Source of the DNA: CAVQWT01 sp963717705
GTDB taxonomy: Bacteria > Pseudomonadota > Gammaproteobacteria > Burkholderiales > Casimicrobiaceae
Assembly (NCBI GenBank): GCA_963717705.1
Contig: CAVQWT010000006.1
Span: forward strand, 372,001-436,000
Length of the DNA stretch: 64,000 bases
Direction of reading: 5' to 3'
Of the stretch, positions 26,524 to 36,034 are shown piece by piece. The position numbers and the translations under genes are program-made. Under the pieces are notes generated by a model. That model did not search any database. It was not told where the DNA came from and saw only the letters and a list, made by a program, of their open reading frames with translations. Position 1 is the first letter of the stretch. Every line of letters begins with the position of its first letter.

Positions 26524-28005
26524 ATGAAAAAGGATATCGCGGCTCGACTCGCGCTGACGTTGCTCGTCGCCATCACCGTTGCGGCGTGCGGCCAGAAGGC
26601 GGACACATCAGCTGCCGACAAGGCGAAGGCCGACGTGCAAACCAAGGCAGCCGCCGACGCAGCCGCTGCAAACGCGGCCAAGGAGAAGGAGGGCCTCGAG
26701 GCCGGCGTCGAAGCGGTCGCCTACGGCTTTCCGCTGGTCATCATGGACGCCACCCGGAAGAAGATCTCGAACGTCGCGGTGCCCGGGGCCTTCGCGGCTC
26801 CCGTCAACCAGTTCGCGAACGTTCCGGAGTTCCCCGACTCGTCATTCAGGGACGTCGTCCGCGCCAACGTCGACACACTCTACTCGTCGGCATGGCTCGA
26901 CCTGTCGAAGGAGCCGATCGTGCTGTCGGTGCCGGACACCGGGGGCCGCTACTACCTGATGCCGATGCTCGACGCGTGGACCAACATCTTCGCCTCGCCC
27001 GGCAAGCGCACGACCGGCACCAAGGCGGGTCACTTCGCCGTCACCGGTCCGGGCTGGACCGGAACGCTGCCGGTCGGCGTGCAGCAACTCAAGTCGCCGA
27101 CCAACATGGTCTGGCTCATCGGGCGCACGCAGACCAACGGGCCGAAGGACTACGTGGCCGTCCGTGCGATCCAGAAGCAGTACAAGCTGACGCCGCTGTC
27201 CGCGTTCGGCAAGCCCTACACGCCGCCCGCGGGAACGGTGGACCCGAACGTCGACATGAAGCTCGCGCCGGTAGACGCGGTCGCGAAGATGGGCACCGCG
27301 AATTTCTTCACGACGCTGGCCGCGCTGATGAAGGACAACCCGCCGCCCGCCGCGGACGCGCCGGTGCTGGCCAAGCTCGCCAAGATCGGCATCGTGCCCG
27401 GCGAGAAGTTCGACCCGGCCAAGCTCGACCCGGCCGTGGCCAGGGGCCTGGAGAAGGCGCTCCCGGTCGCCCTGGAAAAGTTGACGGCCGCCTCGAAGGA
27501 GACCGGCGCACCGATCAACGGCTGGCGCGTGCCGTCAATGAAGCTCGGTGACTTCGGCACCGACTACGGCACGCGGGCGGTAGTTGCGCTGGTTGGGCTG
27601 GGCGCGAACCTGGCCGCGGACGCCGTCTATCCGTCGGCCTTCGTCGACGGCGAGAACAAGTCGTTGAACGGCGCCAACCGCTACGTCCTGCACTTCGCCA
27701 AGGGCGAGGAGCCGCCGGTCCGCGCGTTCTGGTCGGTGACGATGTACGACCCCGACTCGTTCTTCGTCGCCAACCCCATCAACCGCTACGCCGTGAGCAG
27801 CTGGATGCCGTTCAAGCGCAACGCCGACGGCTCGCTCGACCTCTACATCCAGAACGAGTCGCCCGGCAAGGACAAGGAAGCGAACTGGCTGCCGGCGCCC
27901 AAGGGTGAGTTCAACGTGACGATGCGGATGTACTGGCCGACCGACAAGTCGCCGTCGATCGTGGACGGGACGTGGAAGCCGCCGGCGCTCGGCAAGGCTT
28001 CGTAA
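26524..28005 (+). CDS. DUF1254/DUF1214 domain lipoprotein
   Basis: 493 residues. A lipoprotein signal (TLLVAITVAAC) anchors it in the cell envelope. A 30-residue Ala/Lys helix links to DUF1254 (about residues 60-190: VVRANVDTLYSSAWLDLSKEPIVLSVPD, GRYYLMPMLDAWTNIFASPGKRTTG) and then to DUF1214 in the C-terminal third (RFVLHF-like NRYVLHFAKGEEPPVRAFWSVTMYD). These paired domains are widespread exported proteins of unknown activity. The start has a GAGA-rich leader, and a perfect TATAAT lies at 26434. It is the first gene right of the putative island. Confidence 0.88.
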   Translation: MKKDIAARLALTLLVAITVAACGQKADTSAADKAKADVQTKAAADAAAANAAKEKEGLEAGVEAVAYGFPLVIMDATRKKISNVAVPGAFAAPVNQFANVPEFPDSSFRDVVRANVDTLYSSAWLDLSKEPIVLSVPDTGGRYYLMPMLDAWTNIFASPGKRTTGTKAGHFAVTGPGWTGTLPVGVQQLKSPTNMVWLIGRTQTNGPKDYVAVRAIQKQYKLTPLSAFGKPYTPPAGTVDPNVDMKLAPVDAVAKMGTANFFTTLAALMKDNPPPAADAPVLAKLAKIGIVPGEKFDPAKLDPAVARGLEKALPVALEKLTAASKETGAPINGWRVPSMKLGDFGTDYGTRAVVALVGLGANLAADAVYPSAFVDGENKSLNGANRYVLHFAKGEEPPVRAFWSVTMYDPDSFFVANPINRYAVSSWMPFKRNADGSLDLYIQNESPGKDKEANWLPAPKGEFNVTMRMYWPTDKSPSIVDGTWKPPALGKAS

Positions 28006-28092
28006 GGATCACGGCGGACTCCGCGCCGCGCGAGTCCGCTCCCGGCGCCCGGCGGGGGGCCGGCTGCCCCGACCCGGGGACGCGGGGGAAGC

Positions 28093-28482
28093 CTATTTCG
28101 GCGCGGGCGCAGCCGGCGCGCCCGCGCGCATCGCCTTCAGCTGCGAGCGCAGCCATGCGCCGCTCTCCATCGGCGCGGCGGTCCCGCACTTGATCAGGTA
28201 CGCCTGGCCCGTCACGCTGCTCCTGGATGCGGCCAGGTCGATGAACTGCTCGGCCGTCTGCACCGCGCCACGGTCCTCGAGGTACTTGAGCTTGCCCAGT
28301 AGATGCGGCGTCGTTTCGGCCGCGGTGTGCCGGGAGCCGTTGCGGTAGAACTCGCACCCGGAGCCCTCGAGCCGGGCCAGCAGGCCGTCGATTTCCGCTC
28401 GGGCAGCAGGAGGAAGCGGCGCCGCCGCCGCACTCGCGGAAACGAAGGCGCCGGTAAGGAGGAGCAGCAGGGTTCGTCGCAT
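28093..28482 (-). CDS. DUF5329 family exported protein
   Basis: 129 residues with a signal peptide (LLLLLTGAFVSASAAAA). The mature part, ARAEIDGLLARLEGSGCEFYRNGSRHTAAE ... HLLGKLKYLEDRG, matches the small periplasmic DUF5329 family, with two Cys (GSGCEF, LIKCG) that could form a disulfide. Function unknown. Monocistronic and convergent with the DUF1254 gene. Confidence 0.75.
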   Translation of the reverse strand: MRRTLLLLLTGAFVSASAAAAPLPPAARAEIDGLLARLEGSGCEFYRNGSRHTAAETTPHLLGKLKYLEDRGAVQTAEQFIDLAASRSSVTGQAYLIKCGTAAPMESGAWLRSQLKAMRAGAPAAPAPK

Positions 28483-28706
28483 GGGTACGGGGGATCGGGA
28501 CGGTCTTGGCGCGGGCGGCGACCCGATGCCTCTGCGGCCCCGACCGGGCGCGCCGCGCCGCCATGCCGCAGGCGTCCGCGGCGCCGCGGTTGCATGGTGA
28601 AGCCAAACCCGCGCCTGATCAACTCCCGTGCGGGCCGCGATCCGGCCGCTCGTGGTGACCGCCGGCGAGGGCCGGCGCCCTGCCGCCGATCCGCTAGACT
28701 GCCGCC

Positions 28707-30092
28707 ATGAGCGAACGCACGCTGCTGCTGCGCCACGCGACTGTCGTCGCGACGATGGACGACGCGCGCACCGAGATCCCCGACGGCGCGGTGCTGGTCC
28801 GCGGCGACGTCATCGCCGCCGTCGGCCCGACCGCGACGCTCCCTGCTGCCGCCGACGAGGTCGTCGACCTGACCGGCCACGCGCTGCTGCCGGGCTTCGT
28901 CAACACGCACCACCACCTCTACCAGTCGCTGACGCGCGCGGTGCCGGCGGCGCAGGACGCGAGCCTGTTCGACTGGCTGTCGACGCTCTACCCGATGTGG
29001 GCGCGGCTGACGCCCGACATGCTGCACGTGTCGACGCTGACCGGCATGGCCGAGCTGCTGCGCTCCGGCTGCACGACGACCAGCGACCACCTCTACCTTT
29101 TTCCCAACGGCAGCCGGCTCGACGACACCATCGCCGCCGCCGGCGAAATCGGCATGCGCTTCACCGCCTGCCGCGGCGCGATGAGCGTCGGCCGCTCGGC
29201 CGGCGGCCTGCCGCCGGACTCGCTGGTCGAGCGCGAGGACGCGATCCTCGCCGACATGGCGCGCGTCGTCGCCGCGTTCCACGACCCGCGGCCCCGCGCG
29301 ATGGTGCAGGTGGCGCTCGCTCCCTGCTCGCCGTTCTCGGTGTCGGCCGCCCTGATGCGCGAGACGGCCGCGCTCGCGCGCACGCTGGGCGTGCGGCTGC
29401 ACACGCACCTCGCCGAGAACGACGACGACGTCGCCTACTCGCGCGAGCGCTTCGGCCGCACGCCGGCCGAGTACGCCGAGGCGCTGGGCTGGACCGGCGC
29501 GGACGTCTGGCACGCGCACTGCGTGAAGCTCGACCCGGCGGGCGTCGCGCGCTTCGCCGCGACCGGCACGGGGGTCGCGCACTGCCCGTGCTCCAACCAG
29601 CGGCTGGGCTCGGGCATCGCGCCGGTGCGGGCGATGCTCGACGCCGGCGTGCGCGTCGGCCTGGGCGTCGACGGCAGCGCGTCGAACGACGGCGCCGACG
29701 TGCTGGGCGAGGCGCGCGCCGCGATGCTGCTGCAGCGCGTCGCCCACGGCCCGTCCGCGCTGTCGGCGCGCGAAGCGCTGGCGCTGGCGACGCGGGGCGG
29801 CGCCGCGGTGCTGGGCCGCGCCGACATCGGCGTGCTCGCCCCCGGCATGGCGGCGGACCTCGCCGCGTTCGACCTCGACCGCCCCGCCTACGCCGGCGCC
29901 GCCGAGCACGATCCGCTGGCGGCGCTGGTGTTCTGCGCGCCGCAGCCGGCGGCGCTGACCATCGTCGGCGGCCGCGTCGTCGTCCGCGACGGCCGCCTCG
30001 CCACCGTCGACGAGCACGCCGTGCTCGCGCGGCACCGGGCGTTCGCCCGCGCGCTCGGCGCGCCCGACGCCGGCCCCGGGAGGCGCGCGTGA
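28707..30092 (+). CDS. 8-oxoguanine deaminase (COG0402 amidohydrolase)
   Basis: 461 residues. Zinc amidohydrolase that most resembles bacterial 8-oxoguanine deaminases, which convert 8-oxoguanine to urate. Metal and catalytic motifs: NTHHHLYQSLTRAVPAAQ, the HTHLAEN strand with Glu, HAHCVKL, and GVDGSASND with the final Asp. The hydroxydechloroatrazine ethylaminohydrolase branch is a close alternative name. A GTGA overlap couples it to the FAD oxidoreductase. It is followed downstream by a TAXI/TRAP operon, and a purine or oxidised-base scavenging context is possible. Confidence 0.85.
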   Translation: MSERTLLLRHATVVATMDDARTEIPDGAVLVRGDVIAAVGPTATLPAAADEVVDLTGHALLPGFVNTHHHLYQSLTRAVPAAQDASLFDWLSTLYPMWARLTPDMLHVSTLTGMAELLRSGCTTTSDHLYLFPNGSRLDDTIAAAGEIGMRFTACRGAMSVGRSAGGLPPDSLVEREDAILADMARVVAAFHDPRPRAMVQVALAPCSPFSVSAALMRETAALARTLGVRLHTHLAENDDDVAYSRERFGRTPAEYAEALGWTGADVWHAHCVKLDPAGVARFAATGTGVAHCPCSNQRLGSGIAPVRAMLDAGVRVGLGVDGSASNDGADVLGEARAAMLLQRVAHGPSALSAREALALATRGGAAVLGRADIGVLAPGMAADLAAFDLDRPAYAGAAEHDPLAALVFCAPQPAALTIVGGRVVVRDGRLATVDEHAVLARHRAFARALGAPDAGPGRRA

Positions 30093-31276
30093 CCGGGCGC
30101 AGCGACGCGGTGGTCATCGGCGGGGGCGTCGTCGGCGTCGCCATCGCCTGGCACCTCGCCCACTTCGGCGCGCGCAACGTGCGCCTGATCGAGCGCGGCA
30201 CGCTCGGCGGCGGCACCACCGCGCAGTCGTCGTGCATCCTGCGCACGCACTACTCGGTGCGCGAGAACGCCGCGCTCGCGCGCGCGGCGCTCGGGGTGTT
30301 CGCCGACCTTCCGCGCTACCTCGACGACCCGGAAGCCGACTGCGGCTTCACCCGCTCGGGCTACCTGATCGTCGCGCCGGACGGCGCCCCTGCGGATGCC
30401 GTGCGCGCGTCGCTGGCGGTCGAGCGGGCGCTCGGCATCGACGCCCGAGAGATCGGCGCCGACGACGCGCGGCGGCTGCTGCCGCTGGTGCGCCTCGACG
30501 ACATCGCGTGCATCGGCTGGGAGCCGGACGCAGGCTACGCCGACGCGTACCTCACGCTGTCCGCGTTCGTCCGCGCCGGGCGGCGCCTCGGCGTGACCTT
30601 CGACGAAGGCGTGGCCGCGACCGGCCTCGTCCGCGACGGCGGACGCGTCACGGGAGTCGAGACGACACGCGGCCGGATCGACGCCGGGGTCGTCGTCAGC
30701 GCGCAGAACATCTGGACCGACGAGCTCGCGCGCTGGACCGGCGTCGCCCTGCCGCTGGTGCGCTCGCGCCACGCGGTGTTCACGCTCGCCGGCCCGACGC
30801 CGTACACGCGCGACCTGCCGGTGCTGAAGGACCTGGCGTCGGCGTCGAAGCTGTACCTGCGCAGCTACGGCGGCAGTCAGCTGCTGGTCGGCGACGGCAA
30901 CGAGGGCGAGGCGCTGGACGCGCCGAACATCGAGCAGGCCGACGTGCCGCTCGACCACGTCATCGCGCTGGGCGGCGAGGTCGCGCACCGGCTGCCGGCG
31001 TTCGCGGAAAGCGGGCTCGCCGCGTCGTGGACCGGCGTCTACGACGTGACGCCGGACTGGAACCCGGTGCTGGGCGCCCTGCCCGGCCTCGACGGCCTGC
31101 TCGTCGCGTACGGCTTTTCCGGGCACGGCTTCAAGCTCGCGCCGGTCGTCGGCCGGCTGGTCGCGCAGATGGCGCTGGGGCTGCCGCCGGACTTCGATCC
31201 CGAACCCTACGCGCTGTCGCGTTTCGCCGGCGGGCGCCTGCTGACCGGACGCTACGGCGCGGGTGCGGTCTCCTGA
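30089..31276 (+). CDS. FAD-dependent oxidoreductase (DAO / sarcosine oxidase beta-like)
   Basis: 395 residues from a GTG overlapping the deaminase stop. The N-terminal dinucleotide-binding motif VVIGGGVVGVAIAWHLA and ERGTLGGGTTAQSS are typical of the DAO superfamily. The C-terminal GFSGHGFKLAPVVGRLVAQM closes the FAD site. It oxidises an amine, probably a secondary amine or N-methyl amino acid, but the substrate is not predictable. Coupling to the deaminase suggests a joint catabolic step. Confidence 0.82.
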   Translation: MTGRSDAVVIGGGVVGVAIAWHLAHFGARNVRLIERGTLGGGTTAQSSCILRTHYSVRENAALARAALGVFADLPRYLDDPEADCGFTRSGYLIVAPDGAPADAVRASLAVERALGIDAREIGADDARRLLPLVRLDDIACIGWEPDAGYADAYLTLSAFVRAGRRLGVTFDEGVAATGLVRDGGRVTGVETTRGRIDAGVVVSAQNIWTDELARWTGVALPLVRSRHAVFTLAGPTPYTRDLPVLKDLASASKLYLRSYGGSQLLVGDGNEGEALDAPNIEQADVPLDHVIALGGEVAHRLPAFAESGLAASWTGVYDVTPDWNPVLGALPGLDGLLVAYGFSGHGFKLAPVVGRLVAQMALGLPPDFDPEPYALSRFAGGRLLTGRYGAGAVS

Positions 31277-31469
31277 CGCGCAAACGGGTGCGCCGGCGGC
31301 ACGGTGGCGCCCGCAGCGCGTGAGCGCCCGGCCGGCGACGACCCCGTTGTCGACCCGCACCATCGGCGCTTGGCTCGCGCCCCGCCTCGCGTCATACTTC
31401 ACCGTTCGCGCCACTGCCCGGGTGCCCGCCCTTGCCGCCGGCTGCGCCATCACCTCCAGGAGACTCCGC

Positions 31470-32438
31470 ATGTTCAGGACCCGCCTCGCTGCCGCCGCGC
31501 TCGCCGCCGGCCTCGCCTTCAGCACCGCCGCGCCCGCACAGGACCGCGTCTTCTTCGGCATCGCTACCGGCGGCACCGGCGGCACCTACTACCCGCTGGG
31601 CGGGATGCTGGCGCAGCTGATATCGAACAAGGTCGTGCTGGGCGGCAAGAAGCTCTCGGCCACCGCCGAGACCTCGGGCGCGTCGGTGGCCAACGCGCAG
31701 CTGCTCGCGCGCAAGGACATCGAGAGCGCGTTCGTCGCCGCCGACATCCTCGACGCCGCGTACAACGGCAAGGGCCAGTTCGACGGCAAGCCGGTGAAGA
31801 ACCTGCGCGCGCTGGGCGCGCTGTATCCCGAGCAGGTTCAGCTGATCACGCTGGCGTCGGCCAACGTCAAGTCGTTCAGGGACCTGAAGGGCAAGAGCGT
31901 GTCGTCGGGCTCGCCGGGCTCGGGCCAGTGGCAGCTCCTGGGCGACCTGCTCGAGGCCTACGGCATGACGCGCAAGGACATCGGCGAGGACCTGTCGTCG
32001 TTCGCGCAGTCGGTCGACAAGATCAAGGACGGCAACCTCGTCGCGTCGCTGATCACCGCCGGGGCGCCGACGTCGTCGGTCACCGACCTCGCGAACGCGC
32101 GCGAGCTGCGGATCGTCCCGCTGGCAGGCCCGGAAATCGAGACGCTGCGCAAGAAGCAGCCGTACTACGCGATGGTCCAGCTGCCCGCCAACACGTACAA
32201 GGGCCAGGCGGCGCCGGTCGACACGCTGGCGGTGATGGCGATCTGGGCGACGCACGAGGGCCTGTCCGAGCAGACCGCCTACGAAGTGACCAAGGCGCTG
32301 TTCGAGAACACCGAGACGCTGGGCCAGGTGCACCCGAAGGGCAAGGAAATCTCGCTCAAGACGGCGCTGCTGTCGGTGTCGATCCCGCTGCATCCGGGCG
32401 CCGAGCGCTACTACCGCGAAAAGGGCCTGATCAAGTGA
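31470..32438 (+). CDS. TAXI family TRAP transporter solute-binding protein
   Basis: 322 residues with a Sec signal (AALAAGLAFSTAAPAQ). The family signature GIATGGTGGTYYPLGGMLAQLIS and the SGASVANAQLLARKDIESAFVAADI stretch identify a TAXI periplasmic receptor. It feeds the fused permease encoded two genes downstream. AGGAGA at 31458-31463 is the ribosome-binding site. A GTGA overlap joins it to the DUF1850 gene. Confidence 0.92.
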   Translation: MFRTRLAAAALAAGLAFSTAAPAQDRVFFGIATGGTGGTYYPLGGMLAQLISNKVVLGGKKLSATAETSGASVANAQLLARKDIESAFVAADILDAAYNGKGQFDGKPVKNLRALGALYPEQVQLITLASANVKSFRDLKGKSVSSGSPGSGQWQLLGDLLEAYGMTRKDIGEDLSSFAQSVDKIKDGNLVASLITAGAPTSSVTDLANARELRIVPLAGPEIETLRKKQPYYAMVQLPANTYKGQAAPVDTLAVMAIWATHEGLSEQTAYEVTKALFENTETLGQVHPKGKEISLKTALLSVSIPLHPGAERYYREKGLIK

Positions 32439-32866
32439 TCGTCGCGGCCGCGGGCGCGCTCGTCTGCCTCGCGGTCGCCACGCTGCCCGACGAGCGACCG
32501 GTCGCGCTGCTGACGCTGCACGACGCTCCGGCGACGTTCAGCATCTCGTACCTGCACTCGGTGACGCGCACGCCGGTCGAGGAGCGCTACCGGGTGGAGG
32601 GCGGCGCCCTGGTGCAGACCGAGATGCGCTTCGAGCAGCACGGCCCGGGGCTGCCGACCGAGGCCGACGCCGGCGGCAGCTTCACTACCGAGGACGGCCG
32701 CTTCGTCTCGCGGATGGCGCGCCGCTTCGACGGCATCCGCATGCGCGTCCATCGCGACCAGCGGCCGACGCTGTCGTCGGGCGGCGGCCAGGTCGACCTC
32801 ACGCGCTGGGGCGACCGCGCGCTGATGGTCGTCCCGGTCGACTGCCCCGAGGCCCCTTCCCGATGA
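32435..32866 (+). CDS. DUF1850 protein of the TAXI/TRAP operon
   Basis: 143 residues from a GTG overlapping the previous stop. A short hydrophobic N-terminus (VAAAGALVCLAVATLP) precedes FSISYLHSVTRTPVEERYRV, the DUF1850 core. Such proteins nearly always sit between TAXI receptors and fused TRAP permeases, so an accessory transport role is inferred. Its stop overlaps the permease start (ATGA). Confidence 0.85.
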   Translation: MIVAAAGALVCLAVATLPDERPVALLTLHDAPATFSISYLHSVTRTPVEERYRVEGGALVQTEMRFEQHGPGLPTEADAGGSFTTEDGRFVSRMARRFDGIRMRVHRDQRPTLSSGGGQVDLTRWGDRALMVVPVDCPEAPSR

Positions 32867-35145
32867 CCAAGCCTTCACCGAATCCCCACGCCGGCGCGCT
32901 CGCCGGCGTCGTCGAAGCCGTATCCGTCGAGAAGCAGGCGGAGCTGATCCGGGAGTTCGACACCGAGTCCAACTTCCGCAAGCTGGTCGGGCCGGTCGGC
33001 ATGCTGGTGACGACGATCGCCGTCGTGCTGTCGGCGTTCCACATCTACACCGCGGGGTTCGGCCTGCTGGTCGAGATCAAGCACCGCGCGTTCCACCTCG
33101 CGCTGGTGCTGGGCCTCATCTTCCTGGTGTTTCCGCGGCCGCGGCCGCCGGCCACGGCGAAGGCCGCCGCCGCCACCTGGGGCTGGGCGCTCGCGTTCTC
33201 GGCGTTCTACCTGTACCTCGGCTGGGACCTCTACGTCCGGCTCGACGCCGACGGCGGAATGCAGCACGGCCCGGCGTTCCTGGCGCTGGTCGCGTTCATC
33301 GTCGTCATCTCGCTGCCGCTGCCGCAGTACGGCGGCGTCGGCGACCGCCCGTCGTGGGTCGACTTCCCGCTCGCCGCCGCGGCCGCGGGCATCTCGCTGT
33401 ACCTGCTGGTCTTCTTCGACGCCGTGTTCATCCAGCGCGTCGGCTCGCCAATCGCGCAGGACTACATGATGGGCGTGCTGGCGATCATCATGGTGATGGA
33501 GGCGACGCGGCGTACGATGGGGCCGCTGCTGCCGGCGATCGGCATGGCGTGCCTGCTGTACGCGCTGCTCGGCCGCTACATGCCCGGCATCCTCGCCCAC
33601 CGCGGCTATTCGGTGCTGCGCGTGGTCAACCACATCTACGTCGGCACCGAGGGCATCTACGGCATCGCCGTCGGCGTGGTCGCGACCTACGTGTTCCACT
33701 TCGTGCTGTTCGGCATCCTCGCGCAGATGACCGGCCTCGGCCGGCTGTTCATGGACCTCGCGACCATCGCCGCCGGCCGCTTTTCCGGCGGACCGGCCAA
33801 GGTCTGCGTGGTGTCGTCGGGCATGTTCGGCATGATCTCGGGCTCCGCCGTCGCCAACGCGGTGACGACCGGCTCCCTGACGATCCCGCTGATGAAGAAG
33901 TACGGTTTCTCGCCGCGCTTCGCCGGCGCGGTCGAGGCGTCGGCGTCCTGCGGCGGGCAGGTGACGCCGCCGGTGATGGGCGCGTCGGCGTTCGTGATGG
34001 CCGAGCTCCTCGGCGTGCCCTACAAGCTGCTGGTGCTGGTCGCCATCGTGCCGGCGCTGTTCCACTATTTCGCCTGCCTGACGATGGTCCACCTCGAGGC
34101 CAAGCGGCTCAGGTTGTCCGGCGTCGAGGCGCACCTCATCCCGAAGCTGTCGCGCGTTCTCGGCGAGAGCTGGCACCTCGTGTTCCCGCTGATCGCGCTG
34201 GTGACGATGCTGCTGCTCGACTACACGCCGTTCCTCGCCGCGTTCTGGGGCATCGTGCTCTGCTTCGTCTGCTCGTACATCCCCATGATCGCGCGCAGGT
34301 TCGGCAACCACCGGCTGCAGGGCCAGACGCTGACCTGGGGCCCGCTGGTCGAAGGCCTGTCCGCGGGCGCGAAGTACGCGCTCGCGATCGGCGCCGCCTG
34401 CGCCTGCGTCGGCCTCATCCTCGGCACGCTGACGCTGTCGGGGCTCGGCTTCAAGTTCTCGGGTGCCGTCGTCGACCTCGCCGGCCAGGTCGGCACGTGG
34501 GTGCAGTCGATCGACCCGTTCGGCGTCGCCACCGTGAACGGCGGCAAGATCTTCTTCGGCCTGCTGTTCGTCGCCATCGCGTGCATCCTGATGGGCACCG
34601 GCGTGCCGACGACGCCGACGTACATCATCCTCGCGTCGATCGCCGCGCCCGCGCTGGGGACGCTCGGCGTGCCGCTGCTCGCGACCCACTTCTTCGTCTT
34701 CTACTACGGCGTGCTTGCCGACGTGACGCCGCCAGTGGCACTCGCCGCCTACGCCGCCGCAGGCATCGCCGGCAGCGAGCCGATGCGCACCGGCCTCACC
34801 GCGTTCCGGCTGTCGATGGGCAAGGCGCTGGTCCCATTCATGTTCGTCTACACGCCGAGCCTGCTGTTCATCGACTTCGCGTGGGCGCCATTCGCGTCGG
34901 CGCTGTTCTGCGGCGTGGTCGGCATCGTCGCGCTGTCGGCGGCGTACATCGGCTGGTTCGCGACGACCATCGGCCGCTGGGAGAAGGCGGTGTTGACGAT
35001 CGCCGGCCTGGTGCTGGTGTTCAACCAGTTCTGGCCGAACATCGTCGGCACGCTGGTCGTGTTCGCGGTGCTCGGCGCCAACGTGCTGCGGTCACGGCGG
35101 CACGCGCCGCCGCGCCGTCCACCCCGGGTGCCGACGACCTCCTGA
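32863..35145 (+). CDS. TRAP transporter permease, fused 4TM/12TM (DctQM)
   Basis: 760 residues, about 18 membrane helices. The N-terminal part (to about residue 190) corresponds to the small DctQ-like unit, and the remainder to the large DctM unit, with GMFGMISGSAVANAVTTGSLTIPLMKK and the second inverted repeat around LLFVAIACILMGTGVPTTPTYI. Together with the TAXI receptor it forms a sodium-coupled importer of an organic acid. It ends 1 bp from the convergent CDF gene. Confidence 0.94.
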   Translation: MTKPSPNPHAGALAGVVEAVSVEKQAELIREFDTESNFRKLVGPVGMLVTTIAVVLSAFHIYTAGFGLLVEIKHRAFHLALVLGLIFLVFPRPRPPATAKAAAATWGWALAFSAFYLYLGWDLYVRLDADGGMQHGPAFLALVAFIVVISLPLPQYGGVGDRPSWVDFPLAAAAAGISLYLLVFFDAVFIQRVGSPIAQDYMMGVLAIIMVMEATRRTMGPLLPAIGMACLLYALLGRYMPGILAHRGYSVLRVVNHIYVGTEGIYGIAVGVVATYVFHFVLFGILAQMTGLGRLFMDLATIAAGRFSGGPAKVCVVSSGMFGMISGSAVANAVTTGSLTIPLMKKYGFSPRFAGAVEASASCGGQVTPPVMGASAFVMAELLGVPYKLLVLVAIVPALFHYFACLTMVHLEAKRLRLSGVEAHLIPKLSRVLGESWHLVFPLIALVTMLLLDYTPFLAAFWGIVLCFVCSYIPMIARRFGNHRLQGQTLTWGPLVEGLSAGAKYALAIGAACACVGLILGTLTLSGLGFKFSGAVVDLAGQVGTWVQSIDPFGVATVNGGKIFFGLLFVAIACILMGTGVPTTPTYIILASIAAPALGTLGVPLLATHFFVFYYGVLADVTPPVALAAYAAAGIAGSEPMRTGLTAFRLSMGKALVPFMFVYTPSLLFIDFAWAPFASALFCGVVGIVALSAAYIGWFATTIGRWEKAVLTIAGLVLVFNQFWPNIVGTLVVFAVLGANVLRSRRHAPPRRPPRVPTTS

Positions 35146-35146
35146 G

Positions 35147-36034
35147 CTAGGTGTGGGGCGCCGCGCTCTCGCGCGGCTCGACGTGCACCGTCGCGTCGGC
35201 ATTCGCCAGCGCCGCGACGATCGCCGCCTCGACGCGGTCGCACAGCGCGTGCGACTCGGCGACGCTCATCGTTCCGGGAACGACCAGGTGCAGGTCGAGG
35301 AAGCGCCGCGAGCCCGCCTTGCGCGTGCGCAGTGCGTGGAAGTCGGCCTCGGGCGGCAGCGCGCCGCGGATCGCCGCCTCCGCCGTCTTGAGCTCCTCCG
35401 GCGGCAGCGCGGCGTCGAGCAGCGCATCGGCGCTTCGACGCAGCAGGTCGACGCCGGTAAACACGATCTGGATCGCGACGGCGATCGCCATCAGCGGGTC
35501 GAGGATCGACCATTCGGGCCTCCACATCACCACCAGCAGGCCGGCGACGATGCCGACGGTGGTCCACACGTCCGTCAGCAGGTGCTTGGCGTCGGCCTCG
35601 AGCGTGATGCTGTCGTGCGCCCGGGCTGCGCGCAGCATGATCTTGGCGGTGGCGAAGTTCATGCCCGCGGCGACGACCGACACCATCAGCCCCCAGCCGA
35701 GGCTCTCGACCGGCGCCGGGTGCAGCAGCCGGTGCACCGCCGCCCAGGCGATCGACGCGGCGGCGACCAGGATCAGCGCGCCCTCGACGCCGCTCGCGAA
35801 GTACTCGGCCTTGTCGTGGCCGAAATGGTGATCCTCGTCGGCCGGGCGCGCGGCGTAGGTCAGCGCCCCCAGCGCCACCATGCCAGCCGCGAGGTTGACG
35901 AAAGCCTCCATCGCGTCGGACAGCAGGCTGACCGAGCCGGTGATGAAGTACGCGCCGAACTTGAGCGCGAGCGTGGCGATCGACGTGGCGATCGACAGCC
36001 ACGCCATCCGCTGGACCGCCCGGGTGCGGGTCAT
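35147..36034 (-). CDS. Cation diffusion facilitator (CDF) transporter
   Basis: 295 residues. Six helices with metal-site motifs SLLSDAMEAFVNLAAG (helix 2) and ADAKHLLTDVWTTVGIV (helix 5), the HHFGHDKAEYFASG loop, and a cytoplasmic C-terminal ferredoxin-like domain (about residues 210-290, DLHLVVPGTMSVAESHALCDRVE). It exports divalent metal ions (Zn, Fe, Co or Mn) in exchange for protons. Second gene of an operon with the FrnE-like gene, joined by a 4-bp overlap. Confidence 0.9.
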   Translation of the reverse strand: MTRTRAVQRMAWLSIATSIATLALKFGAYFITGSVSLLSDAMEAFVNLAAGMVALGALTYAARPADEDHHFGHDKAEYFASGVEGALILVAAASIAWAAVHRLLHPAPVESLGWGLMVSVVAAGMNFATAKIMLRAARAHDSITLEADAKHLLTDVWTTVGIVAGLLVVMWRPEWSILDPLMAIAVAIQIVFTGVDLLRRSADALLDAALPPEELKTAEAAIRGALPPEADFHALRTRKAGSRRFLDLHLVVPGTMSVAESHALCDRVEAAIVAALANADATVHVEPRESAAPHT